Positions 1 through 8,800 of a stretch of DNA of 64,000 nucleotides are shown piece by piece. A program made the position numbers and the translations under genes. Position 1 is the first letter of the stretch. The number at the start of each line of letters is the position of its first letter. The stretch lies in assembly GCF_905175375.1 (NCBI RefSeq), contig NZ_CAJIMS010000001.1, forward strand, positions 434,001 through 498,000, read 5' to 3'. Source of the DNA: Chryseobacterium aquaeductus (lineage in GTDB: Bacteria; Bacteroidota; Bacteroidia; Flavobacteriales; Weeksellaceae). Below the pieces are notes generated by a model. The model was not told the origin of the DNA, did no database searches, and saw only the letters and a list, made by a program, of their open reading frames with translations.

Positions 1-1294
1 TGGTACTCGCACCTACTACCAAAACATTATCTACAAAAGGAGCAGCATCAGTAATATTTTTAAAATTGGTAGGATATGCCAAATGTTCGGCAACATCTTC
101 GTTTTCATTCCCGGCAGCTTTCACCAAAAGAACGCCTTTGTCATCAGCATATTTGAATGCATCCCAAACTATATTTTTACCCGGAGAAACCGGTTTACCA
201 AAGCTCATATTCAAAACTTTGGCACCATTATCTACTGCATATTTTATTGCATTAGCAACATCTTTATCTCTCTCATCACCATTAGGAACCGTTCTTACAA
301 CCATGATCTTTGCAACTTTTGAAGCTACACCATATTGTACTTCTTTACCTTGAGGCAAACCTGCAATGATACCTGAAACGTGAGTTCCATGTTCTGCATC
401 TGGACCTTGGTAATGATTATTTCCGTAGTTTTTCTCAGAATAATCTTCGTAATTGTCACCTACAATTTCAGCTCTAGGATCGTATGCTAAATCATATTGC
501 TTTGCCATCGGACCAAAATGATCAAGAGCGCCTTTCATTTCCTCTTTCAACATTTTTTCAACATCAGCAGGAGATTTTCCTGCTAATTCAGGACTTTGAG
601 CTAAATTATTAAGAATCTGAAGACCTATAGCCTGTTTTTGTTCAGTTGGTTTTATTGCAGCAAGATTCTCTTTAGTCAACGGTTTTCCGCCAAGCATTTT
701 TACCATTTCTGGAATTGCTTCGTTAATCATTGAAAACTGTTTGAAATTCTGACTGGCATCTACACTCTTTTTGGTAAAAAGCTCTTTAGACTTCATGTAC
801 ATTGCAAATTCTTCCGGCATTTTTGCTTGGTTTGCTTTGTTCTTTGTAGAATCATCACCTTCAAAAACGGGTTTATATTTGGCAACAACTCTGGTAACTT
901 CCATATTATCTACATCGATGTCTCCATTTTTACCGCCGATGAAATTCCAACCGTGAATGTCATCGATATATCCGTTTTTGTCATCATCCTTTCCATTGTT
1001 CGGAACTTCATTGGGATTCGACCATATATTTTTCACTAATCCAGGATGATCGACCTGAACACCACTGTCTAGTACACCTACAACAACAGTTTTAGGTTTA
1101 AGACCTTTGGATTCTAAATATTTGTAAGCGTTTTCGGTATTTACACCATACACTTTTGATGTGGAAAAATCTTTGTGATACCACGTCATCAGATCCTTAT
1201 TTTCTTTTGGATCAACAGCTGTAGCCTTTGCTTCTTGCGCGTACACAGAACTGAAACCTGCTAAAAAAAGAGCAGCTAATACTATTTTCTTCAT
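1..1294 (-). CDS. S8 family serine protease (subtilase), C-terminus outside window
   Basis: Exported subtilisin-like endopeptidase. The window holds the first 431 residues; the C-terminus lies before base 1. The N-terminus is a signal peptide ending in VYAQ. The catalytic Asp lies in VLDSGVQVDHPG and the catalytic His in EHGTHVSG. KAAGNEN matches the oxyanion-hole Asn block. The catalytic Ser (GTS) should lie just past the edge and is not visible. About 190 residues separate the Asp and His blocks, longer than in classical subtilisins, so an insertion is present. The ATG at 1294 follows the wbqC stop by 10 nt, so the gene probably ends the parA-wbqC run. The substrate cannot be inferred. The window edge truncates the gene; there is no sign of a frameshift. 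Confidence 0.93.
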   Translation of the reverse strand, partial: MKKIVLAALFLAGFSSVYAQEAKATAVDPKENKDLMTWYHKDFSTSKVYGVNTENAYKYLESKGLKPKTVVVGVLDSGVQVDHPGLVKNIWSNPNEVPNNGKDDDKNGYIDDIHGWNFIGGKNGDIDVDNMEVTRVVAKYKPVFEGDDSTKNKANQAKMPEEFAMYMKSKELFTKKSVDASQNFKQFSMINEAIPEMVKMLGGKPLTKENLAAIKPTEQKQAIGLQILNNLAQSPELAGKSPADVEKMLKEEMKGALDHFGPMAKQYDLAYDPRAEIVGDNYEDYSEKNYGNNHYQGPDAEHGTHVSGIIAGLPQGKEVQYGVASKVAKIMVVRTVPNGDERDKDVANAIKYAVDNGAKVLNMSFGKPVSPGKNIVWDAFKYADDKGVLLVKAAGNENEDVAEHLAYPTNFKNITDAAPFVDNVLVVGAST

Positions 1295-1304
1295 TATACT
1301 AAAA

Positions 1305-1913
1305 TTATTTAATATTTTTAAGATAAGTCACAGATTCTGGTCCTTTGTTACAGATAAGATCAATAATTGACAAATCTTTCAAAAAACCATATTTATCTGT
1401 GAAAATCTGATAATACTCATCCATCTCAAACTGGGATTCAAATTTTGTTGAAAATTGATCACGAAAATTAATCTGAGACGGATTTTTAAAATATTCTTCA
1501 TTCAAAGATTGTGCCTTTTCTGTCTTCAATATTTTTTGAATAATATCGATACTTTTTAAATTAAAATCTAGTAAAAATTTTTCTTTCTTCTCATAAAGCA
1601 CTTCAAATTTATCTTCATAATATTCGAAATAAGGCGAACCTTGATATACATTTTTGATCGATTTCCAATGAATCTTCATCCAATCTTCCCTGTAAGAAAT
1701 TTCAATATCCTTCATTTCTCTTTTCCCCGTATGGTTGATGGGAATTATAAGTGAAAGTTTTCCGTTCGCCCCATAGATATTGGTTCTATTTCGGAATGTC
1801 TGCTTTGGAAAGCTTTCGTACTGTTCGAAAACAACTTCATTATCAGGATCTAAAAAAACTGAAAACCATGAGATTGGTGGCAGATAAAATACGGGTAGTA
1901 ATATATTTTGCAT
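1305..1913 (-). CDS. WbqC-like family protein
   Basis: This 202-aa protein resembles the WbqC-like family, named after a gene of O-antigen clusters and without a settled biochemical role. Family-like segments are YLPPISWFSVFL at the N-terminus, RNRTNIYGANGKLSL in the middle and HWKSIKNVYQGSPYFEYY. No signal peptide or membrane segment is visible, so it is probably cytoplasmic. It starts with ATG 6 nt after the lepB paralogue and ends 10 nt before the S8 protease, so it is almost certainly co-transcribed with both. The position next to signal peptidase genes suggests an envelope-related role, which is inference only. Confidence 0.8.
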   Translation of the reverse strand: MQNILLPVFYLPPISWFSVFLDPDNEVVFEQYESFPKQTFRNRTNIYGANGKLSLIIPINHTGKREMKDIEISYREDWMKIHWKSIKNVYQGSPYFEYYEDKFEVLYEKKEKFLLDFNLKSIDIIQKILKTEKAQSLNEEYFKNPSQINFRDQFSTKFESQFEMDEYYQIFTDKYGFLKDLSIIDLICNKGPESVTYLKNIK

Positions 1914-1919
1914 GCTTAT

Positions 1920-2597
1920 TTAATTTTTAGGATAAAAAACTCTTCCCACAATATCATCTTTATCAGCAAAACCTACGAATCTTGAATCTAGACTTGCATT
2001 ACGGTTATCACCAAGAAAAAACACTTTACCAAGAGGTACGGTCAGCGGACCAAAATTGTCTGCATTCCATTTTTTACCAAATGTTTTAAAAATATAGGGA
2101 TCAGTTTCTGTGCTGATAAGCCTTTCAAAAAAGTAGTCTTTTGTAAGATCTTTTTTACTGAGTTGTGTTATATAATGATTTTCATCTATTGGATAAAAGT
2201 CTTCTTCCAAAGTTCCTTTTTCGATGAGATGGTTGGCAAAACCTCTATCAATTTTGTACGCTTGATTGATTTCAAAATTTCCGTTGATAAGAGAATCATT
2301 TACATATAAATCTCCATTTTTGATTTGAATTCTATCGCCTTCCACACCCACAAGACGCTGAGCGTAAATGCCAGGAAAATGATCTGGATTCTTCTGTTCA
2401 TAAGCAAGTATTTTATATTTATCATAAGGCAAAATATTACTCATAAATAACCAATCTCCTCTTTTGATGGTAGGTTCACTTCCGGCTGTTGGTATTAAAG
2501 CATATTGCAAAACCCCAGAGAGTTTTGCAATAATTATAATGGTAACGATAAAGCTTCCGGTAAGGAGAACTTTATTAAATATTTTACTCTTAAACAC
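1920..2597 (-). CDS. Signal peptidase I paralogue with altered catalytic dyad
   Basis: A 225-aa S26-family protein with one N-terminal membrane segment (about residues 8-28). The box around the nucleophile reads IPTAGSEPTIKRGD instead of the canonical SGSMxPTL, so the Met after Ser is missing. The general-base position reads YAQRLVGVEGD where active enzymes have YVKR, so Lys is replaced by Gln80. Ser40 and Gln80 are 40 residues apart, the same spacing as Ser43/Lys83 in B. subtilis SipS, which supports the alignment. The C-terminal GDNRNASLDSR box is intact. It starts with GTG, overlapping the stop of the upstream lepB by one base, so translation is probably coupled. It may be an inactive partner of the larger signal peptidase, or use a shifted base. 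The fold is clear; activity is doubtful. Confidence 0.85.
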   Translation of the reverse strand: MFKSKIFNKVLLTGSFIVTIIIIAKLSGVLQYALIPTAGSEPTIKRGDWLFMSNILPYDKYKILAYEQKNPDHFPGIYAQRLVGVEGDRIQIKNGDLYVNDSLINGNFEINQAYKIDRGFANHLIEKGTLEEDFYPIDENHYITQLSKKDLTKDYFFERLISTETDPYIFKTFGKKWNADNFGPLTVPLGKVFFLGDNRNASLDSRFVGFADKDDIVGRVFYPKN

Positions 2598-4261
2598 TAA
2601 TCTTCTTCTGTTTTTTTCTTCTTGAAAAGTTTAACAAAATATTCCCAACCAAAGAATAGCACAAGTATCAGAACGGCAATCCACCAGTAAGAAGTTTTAT
2701 TGGCTTCTCCTGTATTAGTTGCTTTAAACATTCTGTCAAAACGAACTTTCGTAGGGGCTTTATATTCTACATTTTTATCTTCAAACAAACCTTGTACACT
2801 CATCCAAGTAAACATTGGTTTTCCTACAATATTTTCTTCAGGAACAAAACCAAAGAATCTCGCATCTAAAGAAGCATCTCTGTTGTCTCCCACCATCATA
2901 TAGTAATCTTGTTGAATAGTATATTGATTAGTTTCTTTTCCATTGATGAAAATTTTACCATTTTTATTTTCTAATGTGTTATGTTCATAGTTTTTAATAA
3001 TCCATTGAAATTCTGGTAAGTTAAGAAGATTTATTGTAACAACATCTCCTTTTTTAGGTATTTTAATTGGACCATATTGATCCTGATTCCATCCACTGTT
3101 TATTGGGAAGATAGACTGTGTAGTATCTATTTTAGATCTCGATGCATTTCTGTAAGAAACTCCTGAATCATTTTTCGTTTGAATATCTTCTTTTATATCT
3201 ACTACCTCTGGAAGACTTTTTATAATTTTATACCTTTCCTTGTCTAATCCTTGAAAAGAATATATATAACCTGAATTAGTTTTCAAATATTGTAGATGAT
3301 TATCTCTATCAATCTCATCAAGCCAAAAATATCCATATTTTGAATTAAGACCATTCATATCCAATAAATCACTTGTTGTGACAGTATATCTATGTTGAAC
3401 TTCTTGATCACCTAAAAATATTTCAGGTTTATTATTGACAAACATCTTACCGTCACGCATTTCAAATGTATCACCAGCAACTGCCACACATCTCTTTACG
3501 TAAGGATCTGCACGATCTAGCGAAACGTGTACAGAATCTCTCGGGTAGTTGAAAACTACAATATCATTTTTCTGAGGTTTGTTGAATTGAAATATTCTCT
3601 CGTACGGTAATTTTACAGCTTCCACATACGATTTCGGATCGTCCTTTGGATTCCCTTTTATTCCTGTATCAAGAATGGTTCCCTGTAAAAAAGGGATTGC
3701 CAGGGGACGCATCGGCAATCTGTAACCATAGCTCCATTTATTTACAAAAAGGAAATCTCCCACCAGAAGTGTACGCTCCATTGAACCTGTAGGAATCCCG
3801 AAAGGCTGTGTGAAAAACACATGAATTATCGTCGCGAAAACTACTGCAAAAGTGATTGATCCTGCGAAAGTATCTTTCTTTTCAGCAGCTTTTTCTTCGT
3901 CAGTAAGGTAAAGATCATTTTTATCTTCTATCTCTACATCTTTAGAATAATTGACGGTCGCCATGTAAATGAACGGCAGAAGTACTGTAAGAACCTGGTT
4001 TTGTACAAGGTTTTTCCCAAACTTTTTCATTAAATAAATATGAAATACCGACATCATAATGGGTCCCACAATTGGCAAATATGATAAAATTGCCCACCAT
4101 TTCGGATGTTCTGTCTCTTTTAAAATAATGAAATAATTGTAGAATGGTACAAACGCAAAAAGCGGACTATACCCCATTTTCTTGAACAGCTTCCAAGTGG
4201 AAATCCCCATCAATAATGATAAAATGAGAACATAAACTGCGTACGTTAAAAAATAATTCAT
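2597..4261 (-). CDS. lepB: Signal peptidase I
   Basis: Membrane-bound leader peptidase that cleaves signal peptides from exported proteins. At 554 aa it is far longer than E. coli LepB. Residues 1 to about 115 form several hydrophobic segments. The catalytic Ser160 lies in IPTGSMERTLLVGDF and the catalytic Lys256 in YVKRCVAVAGD. The Ser-Lys distance of 96 residues shows an enlarged insertion. The box GDNRDASLDARFFG is near residue 475, and a further hydrophobic segment (YWWIAVLILVLFFGWEYF) precedes a lysine-rich tail. The long form with extra C-terminal anchor is typical of Bacteroidota. It lies 117 nt after dapB and overlaps the downstream paralogue by one base. Confidence 0.95.
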   Translation of the reverse strand: MNYFLTYAVYVLILSLLMGISTWKLFKKMGYSPLFAFVPFYNYFIILKETEHPKWWAILSYLPIVGPIMMSVFHIYLMKKFGKNLVQNQVLTVLLPFIYMATVNYSKDVEIEDKNDLYLTDEEKAAEKKDTFAGSITFAVVFATIIHVFFTQPFGIPTGSMERTLLVGDFLFVNKWSYGYRLPMRPLAIPFLQGTILDTGIKGNPKDDPKSYVEAVKLPYERIFQFNKPQKNDIVVFNYPRDSVHVSLDRADPYVKRCVAVAGDTFEMRDGKMFVNNKPEIFLGDQEVQHRYTVTTSDLLDMNGLNSKYGYFWLDEIDRDNHLQYLKTNSGYIYSFQGLDKERYKIIKSLPEVVDIKEDIQTKNDSGVSYRNASRSKIDTTQSIFPINSGWNQDQYGPIKIPKKGDVVTINLLNLPEFQWIIKNYEHNTLENKNGKIFINGKETNQYTIQQDYYMMVGDNRDASLDARFFGFVPEENIVGKPMFTWMSVQGLFEDKNVEYKAPTKVRFDRMFKATNTGEANKTSYWWIAVLILVLFFGWEYFVKLFKKKKTEED

Positions 4262-4378
4262 AAATTTTTGTGCCTAATCTTTAATATGAGTAGTGAGTAA
4301 TGAGCAATGTGTAATAAATAATTAACGATTACACAAATTTCTATAATTAGTTTGCAAAGTTGAAGTTTTGTTACAAAA

Positions 4379-5080
4379 TTAAAGTCCCAAAACGTCTTTC
4401 ATTGTAAAATTTCCTTTTTTATCTTTAATCCATTCTGCAGCTACGACCGCACCAAGTGCAAAACCGTTTCTGTTGAATGCTGTGTGTTTTATTTCGATTT
4501 CGTCAACCTCACTTTTGTAATAAACGCTGTGAGTTCCCGGAACTTCATCTTCACGGATCGCAAAAATCCCAAGATTTTTCTCCTGAGTTTCCTCCAATTT
4601 CCATGCTTCATATTTGGGATTGCTTTTGAAAATTCCTTCTGCTATAGAAATTGCAGTTCCACTGGGAGCATCTAACTTGTGAATATGATGAATTTCTTCT
4701 AACTGACAAGAATATTCGTCCACGCTTTTCATCAAATCTGCCAACTTTTCGTTTAAGGCAAAAAATAAATTCACTCCTAAACTAAAATTTGAACCATATA
4801 AAAATGCAGTTTCGTTTTCTACCGCTAAATTTTCAATCTCAGTTTTTCTTTCAAGCCATCCTGTTGTACCGCAAATTACCGGAATTTTATTTTCCAGACA
4901 AGCTTTAATATTATCAAAAGCTACTTCAGGTAAAGAGAATTCGATCACTACATCCGGGCTGTTTAAAGTTTCAGCAGTTGGAGTTTCTTTTAATCGGGCA
5001 ACCACCTCGTGCCCTCTCTTTGTAGCAATCTCGTCAATGATTTTGCCCATTTTACCGTATCCAACTAATGCAATTTTCAT
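4379..5080 (-). CDS. dapB: 4-hydroxy-tetrahydrodipicolinate reductase
   Basis: Cytoplasmic NAD(P)H-dependent reductase of the diaminopimelate/lysine pathway, producing tetrahydrodipicolinate. The nucleotide-binding loop VGYGKMGK is at the N-terminus. The family signature EEIHHIHKLDAPSGTA carries the catalytic His and the substrate-binding Lys. At 233 aa it is slightly shorter than E. coli DapB, as usual in this phylum. I chose ATG 5080 over an in-frame TTG two codons upstream because MKIALVGYG is the expected start. It lies 15 nt after the DUF5683 gene in the same minus-strand run. Confidence 0.96.
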   Translation of the reverse strand: MKIALVGYGKMGKIIDEIATKRGHEVVARLKETPTAETLNSPDVVIEFSLPEVAFDNIKACLENKIPVICGTTGWLERKTEIENLAVENETAFLYGSNFSLGVNLFFALNEKLADLMKSVDEYSCQLEEIHHIHKLDAPSGTAISIAEGIFKSNPKYEAWKLEETQEKNLGIFAIREDEVPGTHSVYYKSEVDEIEIKHTAFNRNGFALGAVVAAEWIKDKKGNFTMKDVLGL

Positions 5081-5095
5081 ATACAAAAAAAGTTT

Positions 5096-5731
5096 TTAAA
5101 ACTTATAACTTAAACTTAATCCCGTCTTGGGAGGAGCGCTTCCAAAATCATCATAAATCACTGCCGGCGCAAATGTAAGATCGGGATCTTTACGACCTTC
5201 ATACAAATGTGCATCTACCACTGCATCTACAATATTTAAAATATAAAGAAGACCCGTAATAGCGATCGCGTAATCTCTCTGCCTTTTTACCCTATCCTGA
5301 GCATTTCCCAAGGCGATTTTATCTAAATATGGTCTTGCATCAACAAATTCATTCGGAGTTCCGTTGAGCTTTGCGATGTAATATTCCCGGTACTTTTTAT
5401 ATTGATTTTGATTCCAGATGGCGATTCCCGCTCCAACGCCTACTGCACCCCAAACTACCGGGATTTTCCAATATTTTTTGTTGTAAAACTGTCCTAATCC
5501 TGGTAGAACGGCGGAGTATAAACCTGCTTTTGTAGGATTAAGTTTTTTAACAACAATTTTTGCGGGAGCATTTGCTTTTTCGATGGTTTCAACGACTGAA
5601 GTTTCTGATACTTTAGACACTGCAACACTGTCTGGCGGAGCAGAATCTACGAGTATGGTATCATTTCGAGTAACTTGCGACTGAAATATCCCCATCAAGA
5701 ACAAGAAAAATATGAAAAGTAATTTTGTCAT
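5096..5731 (-). CDS. DUF5683 domain-containing exported protein
   Basis: A 211-aa protein of unknown function. An N-terminal signal sequence (MTKLLFIFFLFLMGIFQSQ) is followed by a low-complexity linker rich in Val, Ser and Ala. The domain begins at LNPTKAGLYSAVLPGLGQ and continues through FYNKKYWKIP, with a hydrophobic stretch VVWGAVGVGAGIAIW and another near YAIAITGLLYILNIVDAVVD. This pattern matches DUF5683, a Bacteroidota membrane-protein family. The start codon directly abuts the parB stop, so the two genes are co-transcribed. parA-parB-DUF5683-dapB-lepB is an arrangement I know from other flavobacteria. The function cannot be inferred beyond the envelope location. Confidence 0.85.
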   Translation of the reverse strand: MTKLLFIFFLFLMGIFQSQVTRNDTILVDSAPPDSVAVSKVSETSVVETIEKANAPAKIVVKKLNPTKAGLYSAVLPGLGQFYNKKYWKIPVVWGAVGVGAGIAIWNQNQYKKYREYYIAKLNGTPNEFVDARPYLDKIALGNAQDRVKRQRDYAIAITGLLYILNIVDAVVDAHLYEGRKDPDLTFAPAVIYDDFGSAPPKTGLSLSYKF

Positions 5732-6622
5732 TTATTTAATATGAGATAAAATATATTCCAGCTCATCTTCATTTTTAAAATCTAAAACAATTTTTCCTTT
5801 CTTTCCTGTACCAACCGTTTTGATTTCAACTTTTACGTCAAGAATGTCTGCAATTGTTTTTTGTGCTCTCTTATAATTGTTGGAAAGCTCAACTTTTGCT
5901 TTTTTAGCTGCAGGAGATTTAGGATTTTTAAATGCGATTGCCGCTTGCTCGGTTTGGCGAACATTCAGTTTTTCTTTAATAATAATATCAAATAAAGCCT
6001 GCTGGTGCTCTTCATTTTCAAGGCTGATGATTGCTCTTCCGTGTCCTGCTGATATTTCACCGCTTCTTATGGCATTCTGAATATCCGGATTCAACCTTAA
6101 TAATCTGATAGAGTTGGTAATCGTACTTCTGTCTTTCCCTACTCTTTGGCTCAGATTTTCCTGTGTCATTCCGATTTCTTCCATCAACCTTTGGTAGGTT
6201 AAAGCAATTTCTATCGAATCAAGATCTTCACGCTGAATATTTTCTACTAGAGCCATCTCTAAAAGCTCCTGATCGTTTACCAATCGTATGTATGCAGGAA
6301 CAGACGTTAAACCCGCAATTTTACTTGCTCTGAAACGTCTTTCACCAGATATAATTTCAAACTTTTCACCATCTTTTCTTAACGTAATTGGCTGAATTAC
6401 TCCAAGATTTTTTATCGATTGTGCTAGTTCGTTTAATGCTTTTTCGTCAAAATAAGTTCTTGGCTGAGTGGGATTCGGATAAATATCTTCAATAGAAACT
6501 TCCATGATATTTCCTACAAAATTTTCTGCGCCCTCATCTGTTGCAGAATTTACCATAGCTTTTGATTCGGCGCTCAAAATAGCACCCAAACCACGTCCCA
6601 TCGCTCTTTTCTTGTCTTTCAT
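5732..6622 (-). CDS. parB: Chromosome-partitioning protein ParB
   Basis: CTP-dependent DNA clamp that loads at parS sites and drives origin segregation with ParA. The 296-aa protein has the ParB N-domain with the CTP/arginine motif SGERRFRASKIAGL, then a helix-turn-helix (TQENLSQRVGKDRSTITNSIRLLRL spans it), and a C-terminal dimerisation segment ending LEYILSHIK. An N-terminal MGRGLGAIL motif is the usual ParA-interaction peptide. It lies 62 nt after parA. No parS palindrome was found in this window. Confidence 0.96.
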   Translation of the reverse strand: MKDKKRAMGRGLGAILSAESKAMVNSATDEGAENFVGNIMEVSIEDIYPNPTQPRTYFDEKALNELAQSIKNLGVIQPITLRKDGEKFEIISGERRFRASKIAGLTSVPAYIRLVNDQELLEMALVENIQREDLDSIEIALTYQRLMEEIGMTQENLSQRVGKDRSTITNSIRLLRLNPDIQNAIRSGEISAGHGRAIISLENEEHQQALFDIIIKEKLNVRQTEQAAIAFKNPKSPAAKKAKVELSNNYKRAQKTIADILDVKVEIKTVGTGKKGKIVLDFKNEDELEYILSHIK

Positions 6623-6684
6623 TCTGTGTATAAATGATAATTGATTAATGATAGTTGATTAATTATTAATTCCAAAAATCATTT

Positions 6685-7458
6685 TTAATTCTTTACTAAA
6701 TTTTCGTTTTTCAGAAGAACTTCTTCTGCCAGTTGTAGATATTGAATTGCGCCTTTGCTTTCTGCATCGTAGTTTAAGATACTTTCACCAAAACTTGGAG
6801 CTTCGCTCAACCTTACGTTTCTGCTGATAATAGTTTCAAAAACCATTTCCGGGAAATGCGCATGCACTTCTTCCACAACCTGATTAGACAATCTTAAACG
6901 GCTATCATACATCGTCAAAAGCAATCCTTCGATATCTAAATCTTTATTGTGAATTTTCTGAACATTTTTAATGGTATTCAAGAGCTTGCCCAAACCTTCC
7001 AAAGCAAAATATTCGCATTGAATCGGGATAATCACAGAGTCAGCAGCTGTCAATGCATTTACGGTAATCAAACCTAAACTTGGTGCACAATCGATGATAA
7101 TGTAATCATAATCATCTCTCACTGTTGCCAAAGCTTTTTTCAGCATATATTCACGGTTTTCTTTGTCTACCAATTCAATTTCTGCGGCTACCAAATCAAT
7201 GTGAGATGGCACGATATCTAAGTTGGGAGTGGTCGTTTTCTGTATACAATTTCTTGTTTCAATGCTGTGCTCCAGCAAATTGTACGTAGAATATTGCACC
7301 TCTTCTACGCCAAGACCAGATGTCGCATTAGCCTGTGGATCTGCATCGATGATTAATATTTTCTTTTCTAATACCCCTAATGCTGCAGCTAAATTTACAG
7401 CTGTGGTCGTCTTGCCTACTCCACCTTTTTGATTAGCGATACCTATGATTTTTGCCAT
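6685..7458 (-). CDS. parA: Chromosome-partitioning ATPase ParA (Soj)
   Basis: Deviant-Walker ATPase that forms nucleoid gradients used by ParB. It contains the deviant Walker A KGGVGKTTTAVNLA, the DADPQANAT switch block and IIDCAPSLG as Walker B. The open frame extends upstream to 7578, but ATG 7458 gives the standard start MAKIIGIANQKGG and a normal length of 257 aa. A TAnnTTTG box at 7477-7484 would leave a leader of about 13 nt, which also favours this start. It heads the minus-strand run towards parB. Confidence 0.96.
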   Translation of the reverse strand: MAKIIGIANQKGGVGKTTTAVNLAAALGVLEKKILIIDADPQANATSGLGVEEVQYSTYNLLEHSIETRNCIQKTTTPNLDIVPSHIDLVAAEIELVDKENREYMLKKALATVRDDYDYIIIDCAPSLGLITVNALTAADSVIIPIQCEYFALEGLGKLLNTIKNVQKIHNKDLDIEGLLLTMYDSRLRLSNQVVEEVHAHFPEMVFETIISRNVRLSEAPSFGESILNYDAESKGAIQYLQLAEEVLLKNENLVKN

Positions 7459-7476
7459 TGCTTGAACTTTAAGTTT

Positions 7477-7484
7477 CAAAAATA
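7477..7484 (-). promoter_or_regulatory. -7 box of parA
   Basis: Minus strand reads TATTTTTG, matching the Bacteroidota -7 consensus TAnnTTTG, 18 bp before the parA ATG. No good -33 TTG is found at the usual distance, so this is a partial match. Confidence 0.5.
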
Positions 7485-7626
7485 CACTTTTTTCTCTGCT
7501 TTTAAGGAAGGGATAAAACGAATGTAGAGTTAAAATATTGTTAATTAAGACATTAGACATAAAAAAAATTATCCACAAAAAAAATAGTATTTTGTGGATA
7601 AGTGAAAAGATTCGTTCTGAATAATA

Positions 7627-8463
7627 TTAATTATCGAACTTCATGGAAATGGGAAACTTAAAATAACTTCTTACAGCTTCCCCTTTTTTATTTTTACCTG
7701 GAATCCATTTTCCTTTAATTGATTTTATCGTTCTTAAAGCTTCTGCGTTGAAATCTAAATTTTTACCGTCTGCTTTAATTCCTGAGATCGTTCCGTCTCT
7801 TTCAACAATGAAAGTAATTGTAGTTTTCATGACATAATCAGATTCAAAATCAGAATTATCAAATTTATTCATTACTTTATTTCTGAAAGATTCGATTCCA
7901 TCTGCAAATTGAGCTTCAACACTTAGTTCACCTCCCTCTTTCACAGAATTGTCAGGACCAGTTGATGGTGTTACTTTTGGAGGAGTAATTGTTCCCGGAC
8001 CAGAAATAATTGTTGTAGGTATATTGATTGTTGTCGCTGGTGGCGCAATAAAATCATTCTTTACTCCTGCAATCGCATCTTTAGGAATATCTTTTACAAT
8101 TTTACTTTCATCTGCATCTCTTGTTGGAGTTACTACCTGTGAATCATATTGTCTTACACTTGGAGGTGGTGGAGTAACAGTTTTCGGAGGCACTACTTCA
8201 GCAGGTGGATCTTTTTTTTCCACATCAATCATGACTGGCGGTACTGGAGTGAAGTCTCTCTCATTGATTTCAACAGTTCTAAATGTCGAAATAATCATTG
8301 GCGTAATAGAGATTGCCGCCAGAAGACTCACCCCTATAAAAAGTGATTTCGTTAGAATTCTGTCTGATTCATTTCTTAAAACATAAGCACCGTATTGCTT
8401 GTTGCGGTTCTCAAAAAGAATTTCATTCAATCGAAATTCTTGGTTTTGTTGAAGGTGTTTCAT
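7627..8463 (-). CDS. Energy transducer TonB
   Basis: Inner-membrane-anchored protein that passes proton-motive energy to outer-membrane TonB-dependent receptors. Its 278 aa comprise a cytoplasmic N-terminus containing ENRNKQYGAYVLR, a single membrane segment near residues 43-62, a proline-rich periplasmic spacer (PPVMIDVEKKDPPAEV, VTPPPPSVRQ) and a C-terminal TonB domain with FIVERDGTISG and a KGKWIPGK core. I chose ATG 8463 rather than the GTG just upstream. It is monocistronic in view. A possible client in this window is the SusC at 39017-41992, but TonB proteins are usually shared. Confidence 0.93.
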   Translation of the reverse strand: MKHLQQNQEFRLNEILFENRNKQYGAYVLRNESDRILTKSLFIGVSLLAAISITPMIISTFRTVEINERDFTPVPPVMIDVEKKDPPAEVVPPKTVTPPPPSVRQYDSQVVTPTRDADESKIVKDIPKDAIAGVKNDFIAPPATTINIPTTIISGPGTITPPKVTPSTGPDNSVKEGGELSVEAQFADGIESFRNKVMNKFDNSDFESDYVMKTTITFIVERDGTISGIKADGKNLDFNAEALRTIKSIKGKWIPGKNKKGEAVRSYFKFPISMKFDN

Positions 8464-8800
8464 CACGATAAAAAAATTAAATTGTTAATATATTGCGATT
8501 ATTAGTTTTCTATATTGTTTGAATTAATCATTGAAACAATATCAAAAAATTTGCCAAAAATTTATCAAAACACAATCGTTTCATTAAATTTGATGAGAAA
8601 ATAAAAAAATAACTATTTATTGAATAAGGTTTTGTCTTCATATGCTAGATGCAGAAAAATGATTTTAAAACTCACTAATTCAGGAAACCAAGGCTTCGGT
8701 AACGTGTAACAAGTAATTCTCTTGAGACTTACTTTGTAACAACACAAAAAAAAGAGACTATCGATGGACAGTCTCTTTAATTTATATGAAAATTCTTTTT
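8464..8800. other. Intergenic region between tonB and purA
   Basis: No gene is seen. It holds a perfect 9-bp inverted repeat (8512-8520 with 8534-8542, ATATTGTTT/AAACAATAT), about 50 nt upstream of tonB, which could be an operator. It also holds a weaker stem around 8712-8733 and the purA terminator at 8751-8778. No exact TAnnTTTG box for tonB was found. Confidence 0.5.
8751..8778 (-). terminator. Intrinsic terminator of purA
   Basis: A perfect 9-bp stem AAAGAGACT/AGTCTCTTT with a 10-nt loop. An A-run on the plus strand just before it gives the U-run on the minus-strand transcript. It lies 23 nt past the purA stop. Confidence 0.85.

Noticed and set aside
66..353. Plus-strand open frame at the window start
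   Set aside because: It is antisense to the S8 protease, whose minus-strand frame contains all family motifs.
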